DNA of 64,000 bases from Chitinophagaceae bacterium BSSC1. GTDB taxonomy: Bacteria > Bacteroidota > Bacteroidia > Chitinophagales > Chitinophagaceae. The stretch is taken from the NCBI GenBank assembly GCA_002256435.1, contig NKJC01000001.1, forward strand, positions 1,860,001 through 1,924,000, in the 5' to 3' direction. The notes under the pieces are model-generated. The model was not told the origin of the DNA, searched no databases, and saw nothing but the letters and a program-made list of their open reading frames with translations. A program made the translations under genes and the position numbers. Positions 17,650 to 25,252 of this stretch are shown piece after piece (the stretch's first letter is position 1; every line of letters begins with the position of its first letter).

Positions 17650-18204
17650 ATGAAACAACTGTTTTTCCTTTTGTTGGCAGCTACTATGGTAGCCTGTTCT
17701 TCTTCTGTAAAAATATCCAATGCGGGTGCTGCTCCTGGTGCAGACTTGGCCAAGTACAAAAGTTTTGACTTTTATAAATTAGATGCCTCCGGCGATACCG
17801 TTTCTAAGGGATTCAACGAGCGCATGGACATACTCAAATCTGCTATTGCCGGTGAGTTAACCAGCCGCGGCTATACCCAATCTAGTAGCAAACCAGATCT
17901 GTTGGTGAATATTGGTTTACAGGTAGAAGAGAAAACCCAAACTCGTGAAACTGATTGGCGTACTGATGGTGCTTATAAATACATGGGTCAGCGCAACTAT
18001 TCATGGAAGAGTGAAGAAGTGGTGGTGGGTTATTACAAAGAAGGTTCCGTAACCGTACACTTGGTAGACGCTGCCGCCAATGAAATGGTTTGGAAGGGTA
18101 CTGCTAAAGATATTTTGCCTTCAAAAGCATCAAAAGTTCCAGAAGTGGCACAAGCAGGTATGAAAGCTTTGTTTGCCAAATACCCCATTGCTCCAAAGCA
18201 ATAA
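17650..18204 (+). CDS. DUF4136 domain lipoprotein
   Basis: From ATG at 17650 the protein is 184 residues. It opens with a lipoprotein signal (MKQLFFLLLAATMVACSSSV, lipobox Cys at 17), so it is anchored in a membrane. The body (YKSFDFYKLDASGD, RGYTQSSSKPDLLVNIGL and VHLVDAAANEMVWKGTAKDI) matches the DUF4136 family, whose function is unknown. A TTG two codons upstream is rejected because the ATG begins an ideal signal peptide. It is convergent with umuC, with stop codons abutting. Confidence 0.85.
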   Translation: MKQLFFLLLAATMVACSSSVKISNAGAAPGADLAKYKSFDFYKLDASGDTVSKGFNERMDILKSAIAGELTSRGYTQSSSKPDLLVNIGLQVEEKTQTRETDWRTDGAYKYMGQRNYSWKSEEVVVGYYKEGSVTVHLVDAAANEMVWKGTAKDILPSKASKVPEVAQAGMKALFAKYPIAPKQ

Positions 18205-19485
18205 TTATTTAATCTCAAAGAGTTCCTCCCAACGCGTGGTGTACCTAGGGCTGCGCAGTTCTTGGCGCATTTTCCAGTCTTTGCTGGTGCCCGATGCCGC
18301 AAATTTTAAAACATCATTGCGCATGGCAAAATTGATATTGTCCATCATAGACATGAGCATTCTTCCTTTTTCAGAAGGGGCGGGTTCAAACAAATTAGAC
18401 TGAATAGAATTGTCAGGTACTATCCCGCTAAGGGTAACACCGGCTTTTTTATAGATCCTTCCTTGCTCAAACAAATGGTCTACTTGTTTAACAGCGGCTT
18501 TAATCAGTTCATTGGTGAGCGATGTTGCACTAGGCAAAATGGTATAACTACTTAAACTGGGCCCGTGTCTAAAATATTTACCCGTGCTATTTTCCTTGGG
18601 CACAATAAAAACACTGACGGTATTGGCAGCGGAATTTTGTCTTCTGAGTTTTTCAGCGGCCCTAGAAGTATAGGTGGCAATGGCTTCCTTAATGTCTGCT
18701 AATTCCGTAACGGGGCTTCCAAACATACGGGTAGTGGCAATCATTTTTTTGTTGACTAATTCACCTTCCATTTCCCTGCTGGGAATGCCTTGTAATTCTC
18801 TGAGTAATCTGGCACCCACCACACCACCCAAATTTTTGGTGGCCCAGGGAATGTCTTTTTTACTCAATTCCAAAGCGTTGTTGATCTGATACAACTGGAG
18901 TTTTTTGGCGTACTGATGACCTACTCCCCAAATATCTTCTACCGGTGTTTTTTCCAAAGCCTGTTCCAATTTTCTAGGCGTATCCAAGACCAACACACAG
19001 TTGGTAATGACTTTGTGTTTTTTGCAAAGCCGGTTAGCCACCTTGCTCAACACTTTGGTGGGAGCCACCCCAATAGACACCCTAATCCCCGTCCACTGTT
19101 CAACCGTATCCTTGATATGAAAGGCAAAGTCTTTTAAATTTTCTGGCGCAATATGCGAAAGGTCTAAGAAGGCTTCGTCTACTGAATAGACTTCTACGCA
19201 ACCCGCAGGCAGCAAGGTTCTCAGCGTTTCCATCACGCGCCAACTTAGATCTCCATATAAATTATAATTAGAAGAAAAAGTTGCTACCCCATGAGCTTCA
19301 ATCAGGGGCTTGGCTTTAAAATAGGGTCCCGCCATTTCCACACCAATTTTCTTGGCTTCATCTGTTCTGGATACAATGCAACCATCATTATTGCTCAAGA
19401 CCACCACGGGTCTGCCCTCCAAATGTGGTAGAAATAGTTTCTCGCAGGAGCAGTAAAAACTATTACAATCAATGATGGCTTTCAT
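18205..19485 (-). CDS. umuC: Y-family DNA polymerase UmuC
   Basis: The 426-residue protein starts at ATG 19485 (MKAIIDCNSFYCSCEKLFLP). It carries the polymerase metal ligands in IDCNSFY and in VYSVDEAFLDLSHI, the RPVVVLSNNDGCIVSRTDEA finger segment, a helix-hairpin-helix region (VEDIWGVGHQYAKKLQLY) and the C-terminal little finger plus UmuC tail. It copies damaged DNA as the catalytic subunit of Pol V. It follows umuD by 10 bases. Catalytic residues look intact, in contrast to UmuD. Confidence 0.93.
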   Translation of the reverse strand: MKAIIDCNSFYCSCEKLFLPHLEGRPVVVLSNNDGCIVSRTDEAKKIGVEMAGPYFKAKPLIEAHGVATFSSNYNLYGDLSWRVMETLRTLLPAGCVEVYSVDEAFLDLSHIAPENLKDFAFHIKDTVEQWTGIRVSIGVAPTKVLSKVANRLCKKHKVITNCVLVLDTPRKLEQALEKTPVEDIWGVGHQYAKKLQLYQINNALELSKKDIPWATKNLGGVVGARLLRELQGIPSREMEGELVNKKMIATTRMFGSPVTELADIKEAIATYTSRAAEKLRRQNSAANTVSVFIVPKENSTGKYFRHGPSLSSYTILPSATSLTNELIKAAVKQVDHLFEQGRIYKKAGVTLSGIVPDNSIQSNLFEPAPSEKGRMLMSMMDNINFAMRNDVLKFAASGTSKDWKMRQELRSPRYTTRWEELFEIK

Positions 19486-19495
19486 GAATAGGGCA

Positions 19496-19927
19496 TTATA
19501 ATTTATGAATATTATAGACCACCACACCCCAAACATATTCCTGATTATTGGCTTCTAATTGGATGGGTGCAAATGCCGGATTTTCTGCCATCAGGGTTAT
19601 CCGTTTTCCTTGTACCAAGATCCTTCTAACCAATAGTTCTCCATGCGCAATGGCTACAATAATTTTACCATTTACTGCTTTAAGACTTCGGTCTACAATT
19701 AAGACATCGCCCTGGAAAATTCCTGCCCCTGTCATGGCGGCACTATTCATTCTAAAGAAAAAAGTAGCGGATTTGTTCTGGATCAATTGCTCATTGAGGT
19801 CAATCCCTCTTTCCATATAGTCATCGGCCGCAGCCCCAAAACCCGTGGCATTGGCCGTGGGTACTTCCCATTGGTCAAAATTCTTGCTTCCCTTGTATGC
19901 ACTACTGCCCCAATCTTCGTTGAACAT
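19496..19927 (-). CDS. umuD: UmuD-like Pol V subunit lacking the Ser/Lys dyad
   Basis: The 143-residue protein aligns with E. coli UmuD (recalled sequence) without gaps over about 75 residues at an offset of four: TGFGAAADDYMERGIDLNEQ against CGFPSPAADYVEQRIDLNQL. At this offset the cleavage-site Cys24 is Thr28 while Gly25 is kept (Gly29), catalytic Ser60 is Ala64 (NSAAMTGAGI, codon GCC) and catalytic Lys97 is Arg101 (LLVRRI, codon AGA). The fold residues GDVLIVDRSL and the end VWGVVVYNIHKL remain. It therefore should not self-cleave to UmuD'. The gene is otherwise intact and sits 10 bases before umuC. Confidence 0.88.
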   Translation of the reverse strand: MFNEDWGSSAYKGSKNFDQWEVPTANATGFGAAADDYMERGIDLNEQLIQNKSATFFFRMNSAAMTGAGIFQGDVLIVDRSLKAVNGKIIVAIAHGELLVRRILVQGKRITLMAENPAFAPIQLEANNQEYVWGVVVYNIHKL

Positions 19928-19978
19928 GCTAAATAAATTTGGTAATGCTAAATTAGTTAGTAAATTTATGCTAAATTA
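19926..19978. promoter_or_regulatory. Three ATGCTAAAT repeats upstream of umuD
   Basis: ATGCTAAAT occurs at 19926-19934, 19945-19953 and 19968-19976; the last two extend to ATGCTAAATTA. The spacing is 19 and 23 bases, about two DNA turns. The repeats fill the gap between the divergent umuD and 2H genes and overlap the umuD start. They may be operator sites for a damage-response or other repressor; no canonical LexA box is present. Confidence 0.5.
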
Positions 19979-20000
19979 ATTATCAGTTAAAATAATCTTC

Positions 20001-20597
20001 ATGCAAACCGCATCCATGCAATATCCTATCAACGCGTTTATACCCGCTAACCAGTTTGCGGAATACTTATTAGTGGCCGTGCCGGCTCCGGAGCTTCATG
20101 ACAAAATCTTATTTGAACAACAGGTTTTTGACCAACAATACCAACAACGCAACCAGGGAAAGGCCAAGCTGCATATAGAAGTAGCTGGGTTTCAGGCCAA
20201 GGAAGAAATGGAGCCTACCCTTCTGCGTTGGATGCACCGGATCTTTTCTAGTCAGCAGGCTTTTAGTGTGCCCTTGAGTAATTATAGCGGCATTCCGGCA
20301 GATTCTATTTACCTACGGGTACCCAGTTCACAGCCCTTTCAACAATTGGGTCAGGCCCTAGAACCCTTGAATGACTATATTAAAACATGTGATTGCCCCA
20401 GCATTCGAGTAAACCTCAAACCCAATCTGCCCATTGCCCGCAAACTCAATGCAGATACCTATTTAAAAGCCATGATGGACTACTCCAGCCGTAGTTTCCA
20501 CGAGATTTTTGAAGTACGAGAACTGGTGCTCCTGCGCAGAAAACACTTATTTGACCCCTATACCCAGGTGAATAAATTTGTGTTGCAACCGGCTTGA
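20001..20597 (+). CDS. Degenerate 2H phosphoesterase (2'-5' RNA ligase family)
   Basis: The 198-residue protein has the LigT-like layout of 2H phosphoesterases: EYLLVAVPAPELHDKI, the first motif KLHIEVAGF (His58, but Glu60 where Thr/Ser is usual), SGIPADSIYLRV, and the second motif KPNLPIARKL. In relatives the second motif reads P-H-L-T-I-A-R-K-L; here His is Asn142 and Thr is Pro. One of the two catalytic histidines is thus missing, so cyclic phosphodiesterase activity is doubtful and a nucleic-acid or nucleotide binding role is possible. It is divergent from umuDC. ATG at 20016 is an alternative start. Confidence 0.75.
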   Translation: MQTASMQYPINAFIPANQFAEYLLVAVPAPELHDKILFEQQVFDQQYQQRNQGKAKLHIEVAGFQAKEEMEPTLLRWMHRIFSSQQAFSVPLSNYSGIPADSIYLRVPSSQPFQQLGQALEPLNDYIKTCDCPSIRVNLKPNLPIARKLNADTYLKAMMDYSSRSFHEIFEVRELVLLRRKHLFDPYTQVNKFVLQPA

Positions 20598-20610
20598 TGC
20601 AGTAAATCTA

Positions 20611-20640
20611 TTTGTCTTTGATGGCTAAGGTTTATTTTCG
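20611..20640 (+). promoter_or_regulatory. Putative promoter of the amgK-rapZ operon
   Basis: TTTG (20611-20614), 18 bases, then TATTTTCG (20633-20640). This fits the phylum promoter pattern and lies 15 bases before the ATG at 20656, giving a short leader. Confidence 0.5.
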
Positions 20641-20655
20641 CTTCAAACCAAGCCA

Positions 20656-22098
20656 ATGGACAAAGTGATTGCGGCAATTGAGACCCTGTTTCAGGAATTT
20701 AAACAGGGCGCTGCCGATAGAATTGAAAAATTACCCCAGAGTGGGAGTGACCGAATTTATTTTAGGATCTATTATCAGGAAGATACTTTTATAGCTACCT
20801 ATAACCTGCACGCCAAAGAGAACCGCACATTCATTGCATTTAGCAAGCATTTTAAAAAAGCGGGTTTGCCCGTTCCAGAAGTATTTGCCGTAAATGAGGA
20901 AGATACCATTTATCTACAAGAAGATCTTGGTACCTCTTCTTTATTAAATGAATTGGAGCAACATGGACATGGAGACAGGGCATATGGTTTGTTTCAAAAA
21001 AGTTTGACCGCACTAGCAGAAGTACAAATCAAGGGCGATACTGGTTTGGATTATAGCCTCTGTTTAACCGCCAAGGAATTTGGTAAACAGGCCATCATGA
21101 GTGACCTGCTTTATTTCAAATATTATTTTCTAGATACCCTGCAATTGCCCTATGACAAGCAGGCCATGTTGGATGACTTTGACGCGTTAAGTACTTATTT
21201 AACCCGCACGGAGAATAAGTATTTTATGTTCCGCGATTTTCAAAGCCGCAATATTATTGTGAAAGATGATGCGGTTCATTTTATAGACTATCAAGGTGGG
21301 ATGAAGGGGGCGCTGCAATACGATGTAGCATCCTTGTTATGGCAGGCCAAAGCTGAACTAAGTGAGCAATGGAAAGACAGTTTGTTGGAATTCTATATGG
21401 ATGAGATAGACCGCATTTTGGATAGGAAAGTAGACAGAACCACTTTTGTTAGTCAGTACAATGGTTATGTCTTAATTCGCTTATTGCAGGTAATGGGTGC
21501 TTATGGATTTCGCGGTTTGTTTGAACGCAAAGCACATTTTCTTGCCAGCATTCCATTGGGTTTGAAAAACTTAAAATTCTTCTTGGATCATAAACGCGTG
21601 GGCATTGTTACACCTGAGTTTGACAGGGTATTGCGTTTGGTAGTAGCTGATGAAATGATTCAGCGTTTTGAACCACAGCAGGCCGATGAAAACACAGCAC
21701 TAGTAGTAGTGATCAATAGTTTTAGTTATAGAAAAGGCATACCCGCAGACCCTTCAGAAAATGGGGGTGGTTTTGTTTTTGACATGCGCAGTATTTTGAA
21801 TCCCGGCAGGTTTGATGATTATAAAACCTTGAATGGAAGAGACAAACACGTGCAAGATTTTCTAGAACAACGCACACGCATGAATGAATACCTAAACTCT
21901 GTTTGGGACTTGGTAGATATTGCAGTGGAAGATTATTTAAAACGTGGGTTTAGTAACCTGATGATCAATTTTGGTTGCACGGGTGGACAACATAGAAGCG
22001 TGTATGCGGCAGAACAAACTGCCCGTCACTTGCGCAACAAATACAAATTAAAAGTGGTATTGACCCATACCAATACGGCCAACTGGTTTCTAGGATAA
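20656..22098 (+). CDS. AmgK-like amino-sugar kinase fused to a RapZ C-terminal domain
   Basis: The 480-residue protein joins two domains. Residues about 1-290 form an aminoglycoside-phosphotransferase-type kinase: GSDRIYFRIYY, YLQEDLGTSSLLNEL, the catalytic loop FMFRDFQSRNIIVK (Asp near 194) and the metal Asp in VHFIDYQGG. Such kinases include AmgK, which phosphorylates MurNAc/GlcNAc at C1. Residues about 345-480 match the RapZ C-terminal domain: INSFSYRKGIPAD, FVFDMRSILNPGRFDDYKTL, GRDKHVQDFL and INFGCTGGQHRSVYAAEQTA. In E. coli that domain binds glucosamine-6-phosphate and RNA; the RapZ P-loop domain is missing here. A MurU-like gene follows by 10 bases, supporting peptidoglycan amino-sugar recycling. 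Confidence 0.88.
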   Translation: MDKVIAAIETLFQEFKQGAADRIEKLPQSGSDRIYFRIYYQEDTFIATYNLHAKENRTFIAFSKHFKKAGLPVPEVFAVNEEDTIYLQEDLGTSSLLNELEQHGHGDRAYGLFQKSLTALAEVQIKGDTGLDYSLCLTAKEFGKQAIMSDLLYFKYYFLDTLQLPYDKQAMLDDFDALSTYLTRTENKYFMFRDFQSRNIIVKDDAVHFIDYQGGMKGALQYDVASLLWQAKAELSEQWKDSLLEFYMDEIDRILDRKVDRTTFVSQYNGYVLIRLLQVMGAYGFRGLFERKAHFLASIPLGLKNLKFFLDHKRVGIVTPEFDRVLRLVVADEMIQRFEPQQADENTALVVVINSFSYRKGIPADPSENGGGFVFDMRSILNPGRFDDYKTLNGRDKHVQDFLEQRTRMNEYLNSVWDLVDIAVEDYLKRGFSNLMINFGCTGGQHRSVYAAEQTARHLRNKYKLKVVLTHTNTANWFLG

Positions 22099-22108
22099 AA
22101 TTGACAAC

Positions 22109-22840
22109 ATGAAAGCAATCATCTTTGCAGCAGGATTGGGTAGTAGGCTAAAACCTTGGACAGACCAGCATCCCAAGGCATTGGCCCCTGTGAATGGAAA
22201 ATCTTTGTTGGAGCGCAATGTTTTGTATTTGCAACAATTTGGGATTAGGGAACTCATTGTGAATGTGCACCATTTTGCAGACCAGATTGTTCAAGCCATT
22301 ACAGATAACCAAGGATGGGGTTCTACCATTACCATTTCAGATGAAACCGATCAGGTTTTAGAAACCGGAGGAGGTTTGCAAAAAGCAGGATGGTATTTTA
22401 CAAATGAAACTGATTTTGTGGTGATGAATGTAGACATCCTCACCAACCTAAACTTGGGAGACATGATTGCAGCGCATCAGCGCAGCGCTTGTTTGGCCAC
22501 ATTGGCCGTTACGGAGCGGAGTACTTCTAGGTATTTTTTATTCAATCCAAAAGGGGAACTCTGTGGTTGGCGTAATGTGCAAACTGGAGAAGAGAAGCCA
22601 GCGCAATTATCCAGCCATCCAGACTATGCAGCACTGCAACAAAAAGCATTTAGCGGCATCCATGTGATTAACAGCAGTATTTTTTCTAAGATGCAACAAC
22701 AGGGAAAATTTTCTATGGTAGAAGTGTACTTAGACCTAATGCAAAACAATTCTATTCAATGTTTTGACCATAGCCAAAGCAAATTCATAGACGTGGGTAA
22801 ACCAGAATCTGTTGCCAAGGCAGAAGCCCTATTTATTTAA
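22109..22840 (+). CDS. MurU-like sugar-1-phosphate nucleotidyltransferase
   Basis: The 243-residue enzyme has the nucleotidyltransferase signature AIIFAAGLGSRLKPWTDQHP, followed by KALAPVNGKSLL, the LETGGGLQKA loop typical of MurU, and the metal-binding MNVDIL. MurU makes UDP-MurNAc from MurNAc-1-phosphate, bypassing fosfomycin-sensitive synthesis. Its neighbour is the AmgK-like kinase, which would supply the sugar-1-phosphate. It lies 10 bases after that gene and 13 bases before the oxidoreductase gene. A mannose- or glucose-1-phosphate substrate cannot be excluded on sequence alone. Confidence 0.83.
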   Translation: MKAIIFAAGLGSRLKPWTDQHPKALAPVNGKSLLERNVLYLQQFGIRELIVNVHHFADQIVQAITDNQGWGSTITISDETDQVLETGGGLQKAGWYFTNETDFVVMNVDILTNLNLGDMIAAHQRSACLATLAVTERSTSRYFLFNPKGELCGWRNVQTGEEKPAQLSSHPDYAALQQKAFSGIHVINSSIFSKMQQQGKFSMVEVYLDLMQNNSIQCFDHSQSKFIDVGKPESVAKAEALFI

Positions 22841-22853
22841 TAATGAAGCTTAA

Positions 22854-23861
22854 ATGAGTGCTACCAGATTTGCCATACTTGGGTCAGGCCATATTGGTCA
22901 AAGACATGCCCTGCATGCTGCCCACTTTGGTCAGTTAGTAGCAGTCTGTGATCTGGATCTTGCAAAAGCAATAGCACTTGCTAATACTTATGGCGCAAAA
23001 GCATTACCCAATCTTGAAAGCTTATTGTCCCTAGCTCCAGACTTAGATTTGGTAGCCATTTGCACACCCAATGGCTTACACGCTGAACAGGCCATCGCTT
23101 GTATGCAAGCGGGTTTGAACGTGTTGGTAGAAAAGCCTATGGCGATAGCGCTTGTTGATTGTGAACGCATGATGGAAGTAGCAAAGCAAACAGGTACAAC
23201 CATTTTTACCGTAGTACAAAATAGGTTTAACCCACCTGTAGCAGCTTTAAAAGCAGCAATGGATGCGGGCAAACTGGGGCAGATTCAAAACATACAAATC
23301 AATTGTTTTTGGAATAGACCAGGATCTTATTACCAAGACTCCTGGCATGGTACAGCTGATTTAGACGGGGGCATTTTGTTTACCCAATTCAGTCATTTTA
23401 TTGATTTACTATATTGGCTTTTTGGTGATGTACAATCCGTTCATGCATTAGCAAATAATTTTCAACACCAGACCAGTATTGACAGAGAAGATGCTGGTGC
23501 GGTCTTGTTACAAATGGCATCGGGAGCTATTGCCAGTATTCATTACTCCGTGAATGCGTTCGGAAAAAATGCAGAAGGATCTTTAACCGTACTTGCAGAA
23601 AAAGGAAAGGTAAAAATTGGCGGAGAATATTTAAATACCATTGCATATCAGTCATTGGAATCCGGTCCATTATTGGTGAGCGATGCTACCAATGCCCCCA
23701 ATCAATACGGAACTTATCAGGGCTCTATGAGTAATCATGGTATGGTCTATGCCAATCTGGTAGCGGCTTTACAAGGAACAGAAACTTACTATGCCACTGC
23801 TGAAGAAGCTTTGAAAACGGTTGAGATCATTGAACGCATTCATCAATCCATAAATTTGTAG
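22854..23861 (+). CDS. Gfo/Idh/MocA family oxidoreductase, WlbA-like
   Basis: The 335-residue protein has an N-terminal Rossmann fold (FAILGSGHIGQRHALHAAHF), the catalytic lysine motif VEKPMAI, and the substrate-binding DLDGGILFTQFSHFIDLLYW with the active-site His. The overall pattern resembles WlbA, which oxidises UDP-N-acetylglucosaminuronate at C3 in O-antigen sugar synthesis. The WlbB-like acyltransferase follows by 2 bases. The aminotransferase that should act between them is not in this operon, so the exact sugar remains open. Confidence 0.82.
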   Translation: MSATRFAILGSGHIGQRHALHAAHFGQLVAVCDLDLAKAIALANTYGAKALPNLESLLSLAPDLDLVAICTPNGLHAEQAIACMQAGLNVLVEKPMAIALVDCERMMEVAKQTGTTIFTVVQNRFNPPVAALKAAMDAGKLGQIQNIQINCFWNRPGSYYQDSWHGTADLDGGILFTQFSHFIDLLYWLFGDVQSVHALANNFQHQTSIDREDAGAVLLQMASGAIASIHYSVNAFGKNAEGSLTVLAEKGKVKIGGEYLNTIAYQSLESGPLLVSDATNAPNQYGTYQGSMSNHGMVYANLVAALQGTETYYATAEEALKTVEIIERIHQSINL

Positions 23862-23863
23862 TC

Positions 23864-24322
23864 ATGAGTTTTCAAGAAAAACAAATCAGCATTCGCGATG
23901 TGCAATTTGGAGATAATGTAACCATTGTACAACCCGTGAATCTCTATGAATGCAGTATTGGAAATGAAGTGTTTATTGGACCCTTTGTTGAAATACAAAA
24001 GGGTGTTCAGATAGGAGACCATACCCGCATTCAATCACATAGTTTTATCTGTGAAGGCGTAACCATTGGCCAACACTGTTTTATAGGCCACGGCGTTATG
24101 TTTATCAATGATACCTTCTCCACCGGAGGCCCCGCAGGCAATCCTGCTCTTTGGAAAACAACCAACATTGGAAACAACGTCTCCATTGGCAGCAATGCCA
24201 GCATTCTACCCGTAAACATCTGTGATCAAGTTGTCATTGGCGCTGGTGCTGTTGTGACAAAAGACATAACGGAGCCTGGGGTTTATGTGGGGAATCCGGC
24301 TAGGTTGATGAGGTCATTTTAA
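23864..24322 (+). CDS. Left-handed beta-helix acyltransferase, WlbB-like
   Basis: The 152-residue protein is built of hexapeptide repeats (VFIGPFVEIQKGVQIGDHTR, VTIGQHCFIGHGVMFINDTF, VSIGSNASILPVNICDQVVI), with the GHGVMFINDTF loop typical of WlbB/WbpD N-acetyltransferases that acetylate the 3-amino group of UDP-GlcNAc3NA. It starts 2 bases after the WlbA-like stop and ends the operon. Converges on the ORF6N gene 20 bases away. Substrate specificity is inferred from its neighbour only. Confidence 0.82.
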   Translation: MSFQEKQISIRDVQFGDNVTIVQPVNLYECSIGNEVFIGPFVEIQKGVQIGDHTRIQSHSFICEGVTIGQHCFIGHGVMFINDTFSTGGPAGNPALWKTTNIGNNVSIGSNASILPVNICDQVVIGAGAVVTKDITEPGVYVGNPARLMRSF

Positions 24323-24342
24323 AATTCCCAGCAAATAAGCGA

Positions 24343-24888
24343 TTAAGGTTTAAAACCAATTGGATTGCGTTCAGGTGTTTTTTCATTTTCTCTACGTAAG
24401 TGATCGATTAGTTCGAACAACACTCCTATTTCTTCATTATGTTGTTTTAGTGTATGGCCTTGTGCAAGCAGATGCTTTTCAATTTTCTCCAGTTTCAATA
24501 GCAATTCTTGACTAGTGCGCAACACCTCTCGCATAGCATTGAATAGTTTTACTATACGTACATTCACTTCAATAGCACGATCGCTGTTAAGTACACTTGC
24601 CAGCATTACTGCTCCATGTTCAGTAAAAGCAAAAGGAAGGTTAGGTGAGTATTTAAGGTTTTTCAGGTGGTCGCAATTTGCGACTACCTCGGTTTTTTCT
24701 TCCACGGTCAATTGGAACATAAAATCAGTAGGGAAGCGTTTACCATTTCGTTTTACTTGTTCATTCAGTCGCTTTGTTGGTACGCCATATAATTCAGCGA
24801 TGTCACGGTCTATCATAACTTTTTGACCGCGTATTTCCAAGATTCTGGACAGTAACAAATCATCAGTTATATTCAATTCTTTGCTCAT
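24343..24888 (-). CDS. ORF6N domain-containing protein
   Basis: The 181-residue protein has an N-terminal ORF6N domain (about 8-95: EIRGQKVMIDRDIAELYGVP, TKRLNEQVKRNGKRFPTDFM and FAFTEHGAVMLASVL) and a C-terminal coiled-coil-like helical part. ORF6N is a phage-derived DNA-binding domain that is common as a lone chromosomal gene in Bacteroidota. No prophage genes surround it. It sits beside an AT-rich gap, suggesting past acquisition. Its role is unknown. Confidence 0.88.
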   Translation of the reverse strand: MSKELNITDDLLLSRILEIRGQKVMIDRDIAELYGVPTKRLNEQVKRNGKRFPTDFMFQLTVEEKTEVVANCDHLKNLKYSPNLPFAFTEHGAVMLASVLNSDRAIEVNVRIVKLFNAMREVLRTSQELLLKLEKIEKHLLAQGHTLKQHNEEIGVLFELIDHLRRENEKTPERNPIGFKP

Positions 24889-25252
24889 GCTTCTTCTTTT
24901 ATTCTGTGATCTTGGCAGCTTTATGTACAGTTTATATAGCTAATTCAATTCCATTAAATCCTTGCGTGGTTTGCAAATAGATTAATTTATAATAAAGTTA
25001 TTATTCTCCTTTCTTGAAAGCTTTATCTTGGTTAAAAATGAAATAATTTTAGTCATATAAATAAATTTATTATTACCGATTAACATTTTTAGATACGCGC
25101 AATTATATAATAACAAATAATTATAAGTTGATTTTAATTCTTATATTCAACTGTAGGAAAAATATTGAATCTAAGGAAATGAGATACAGCCGTTAGAATC
25201 AATTTATTATCTCAAGTCTTGCTTTTTTGGAAAATAAAATCTGGATGATTAA
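24889..25252. other. AT-rich intergenic stretch
   Basis: These 364 bases separate the divergent ORF6N and TlpA-like genes. They are markedly richer in A and T than the surroundings, with many short TTAT/ATAA runs. I see no ORF, RNA gene or convincing promoter; both gene promoters must lie here. Confidence 0.6.
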
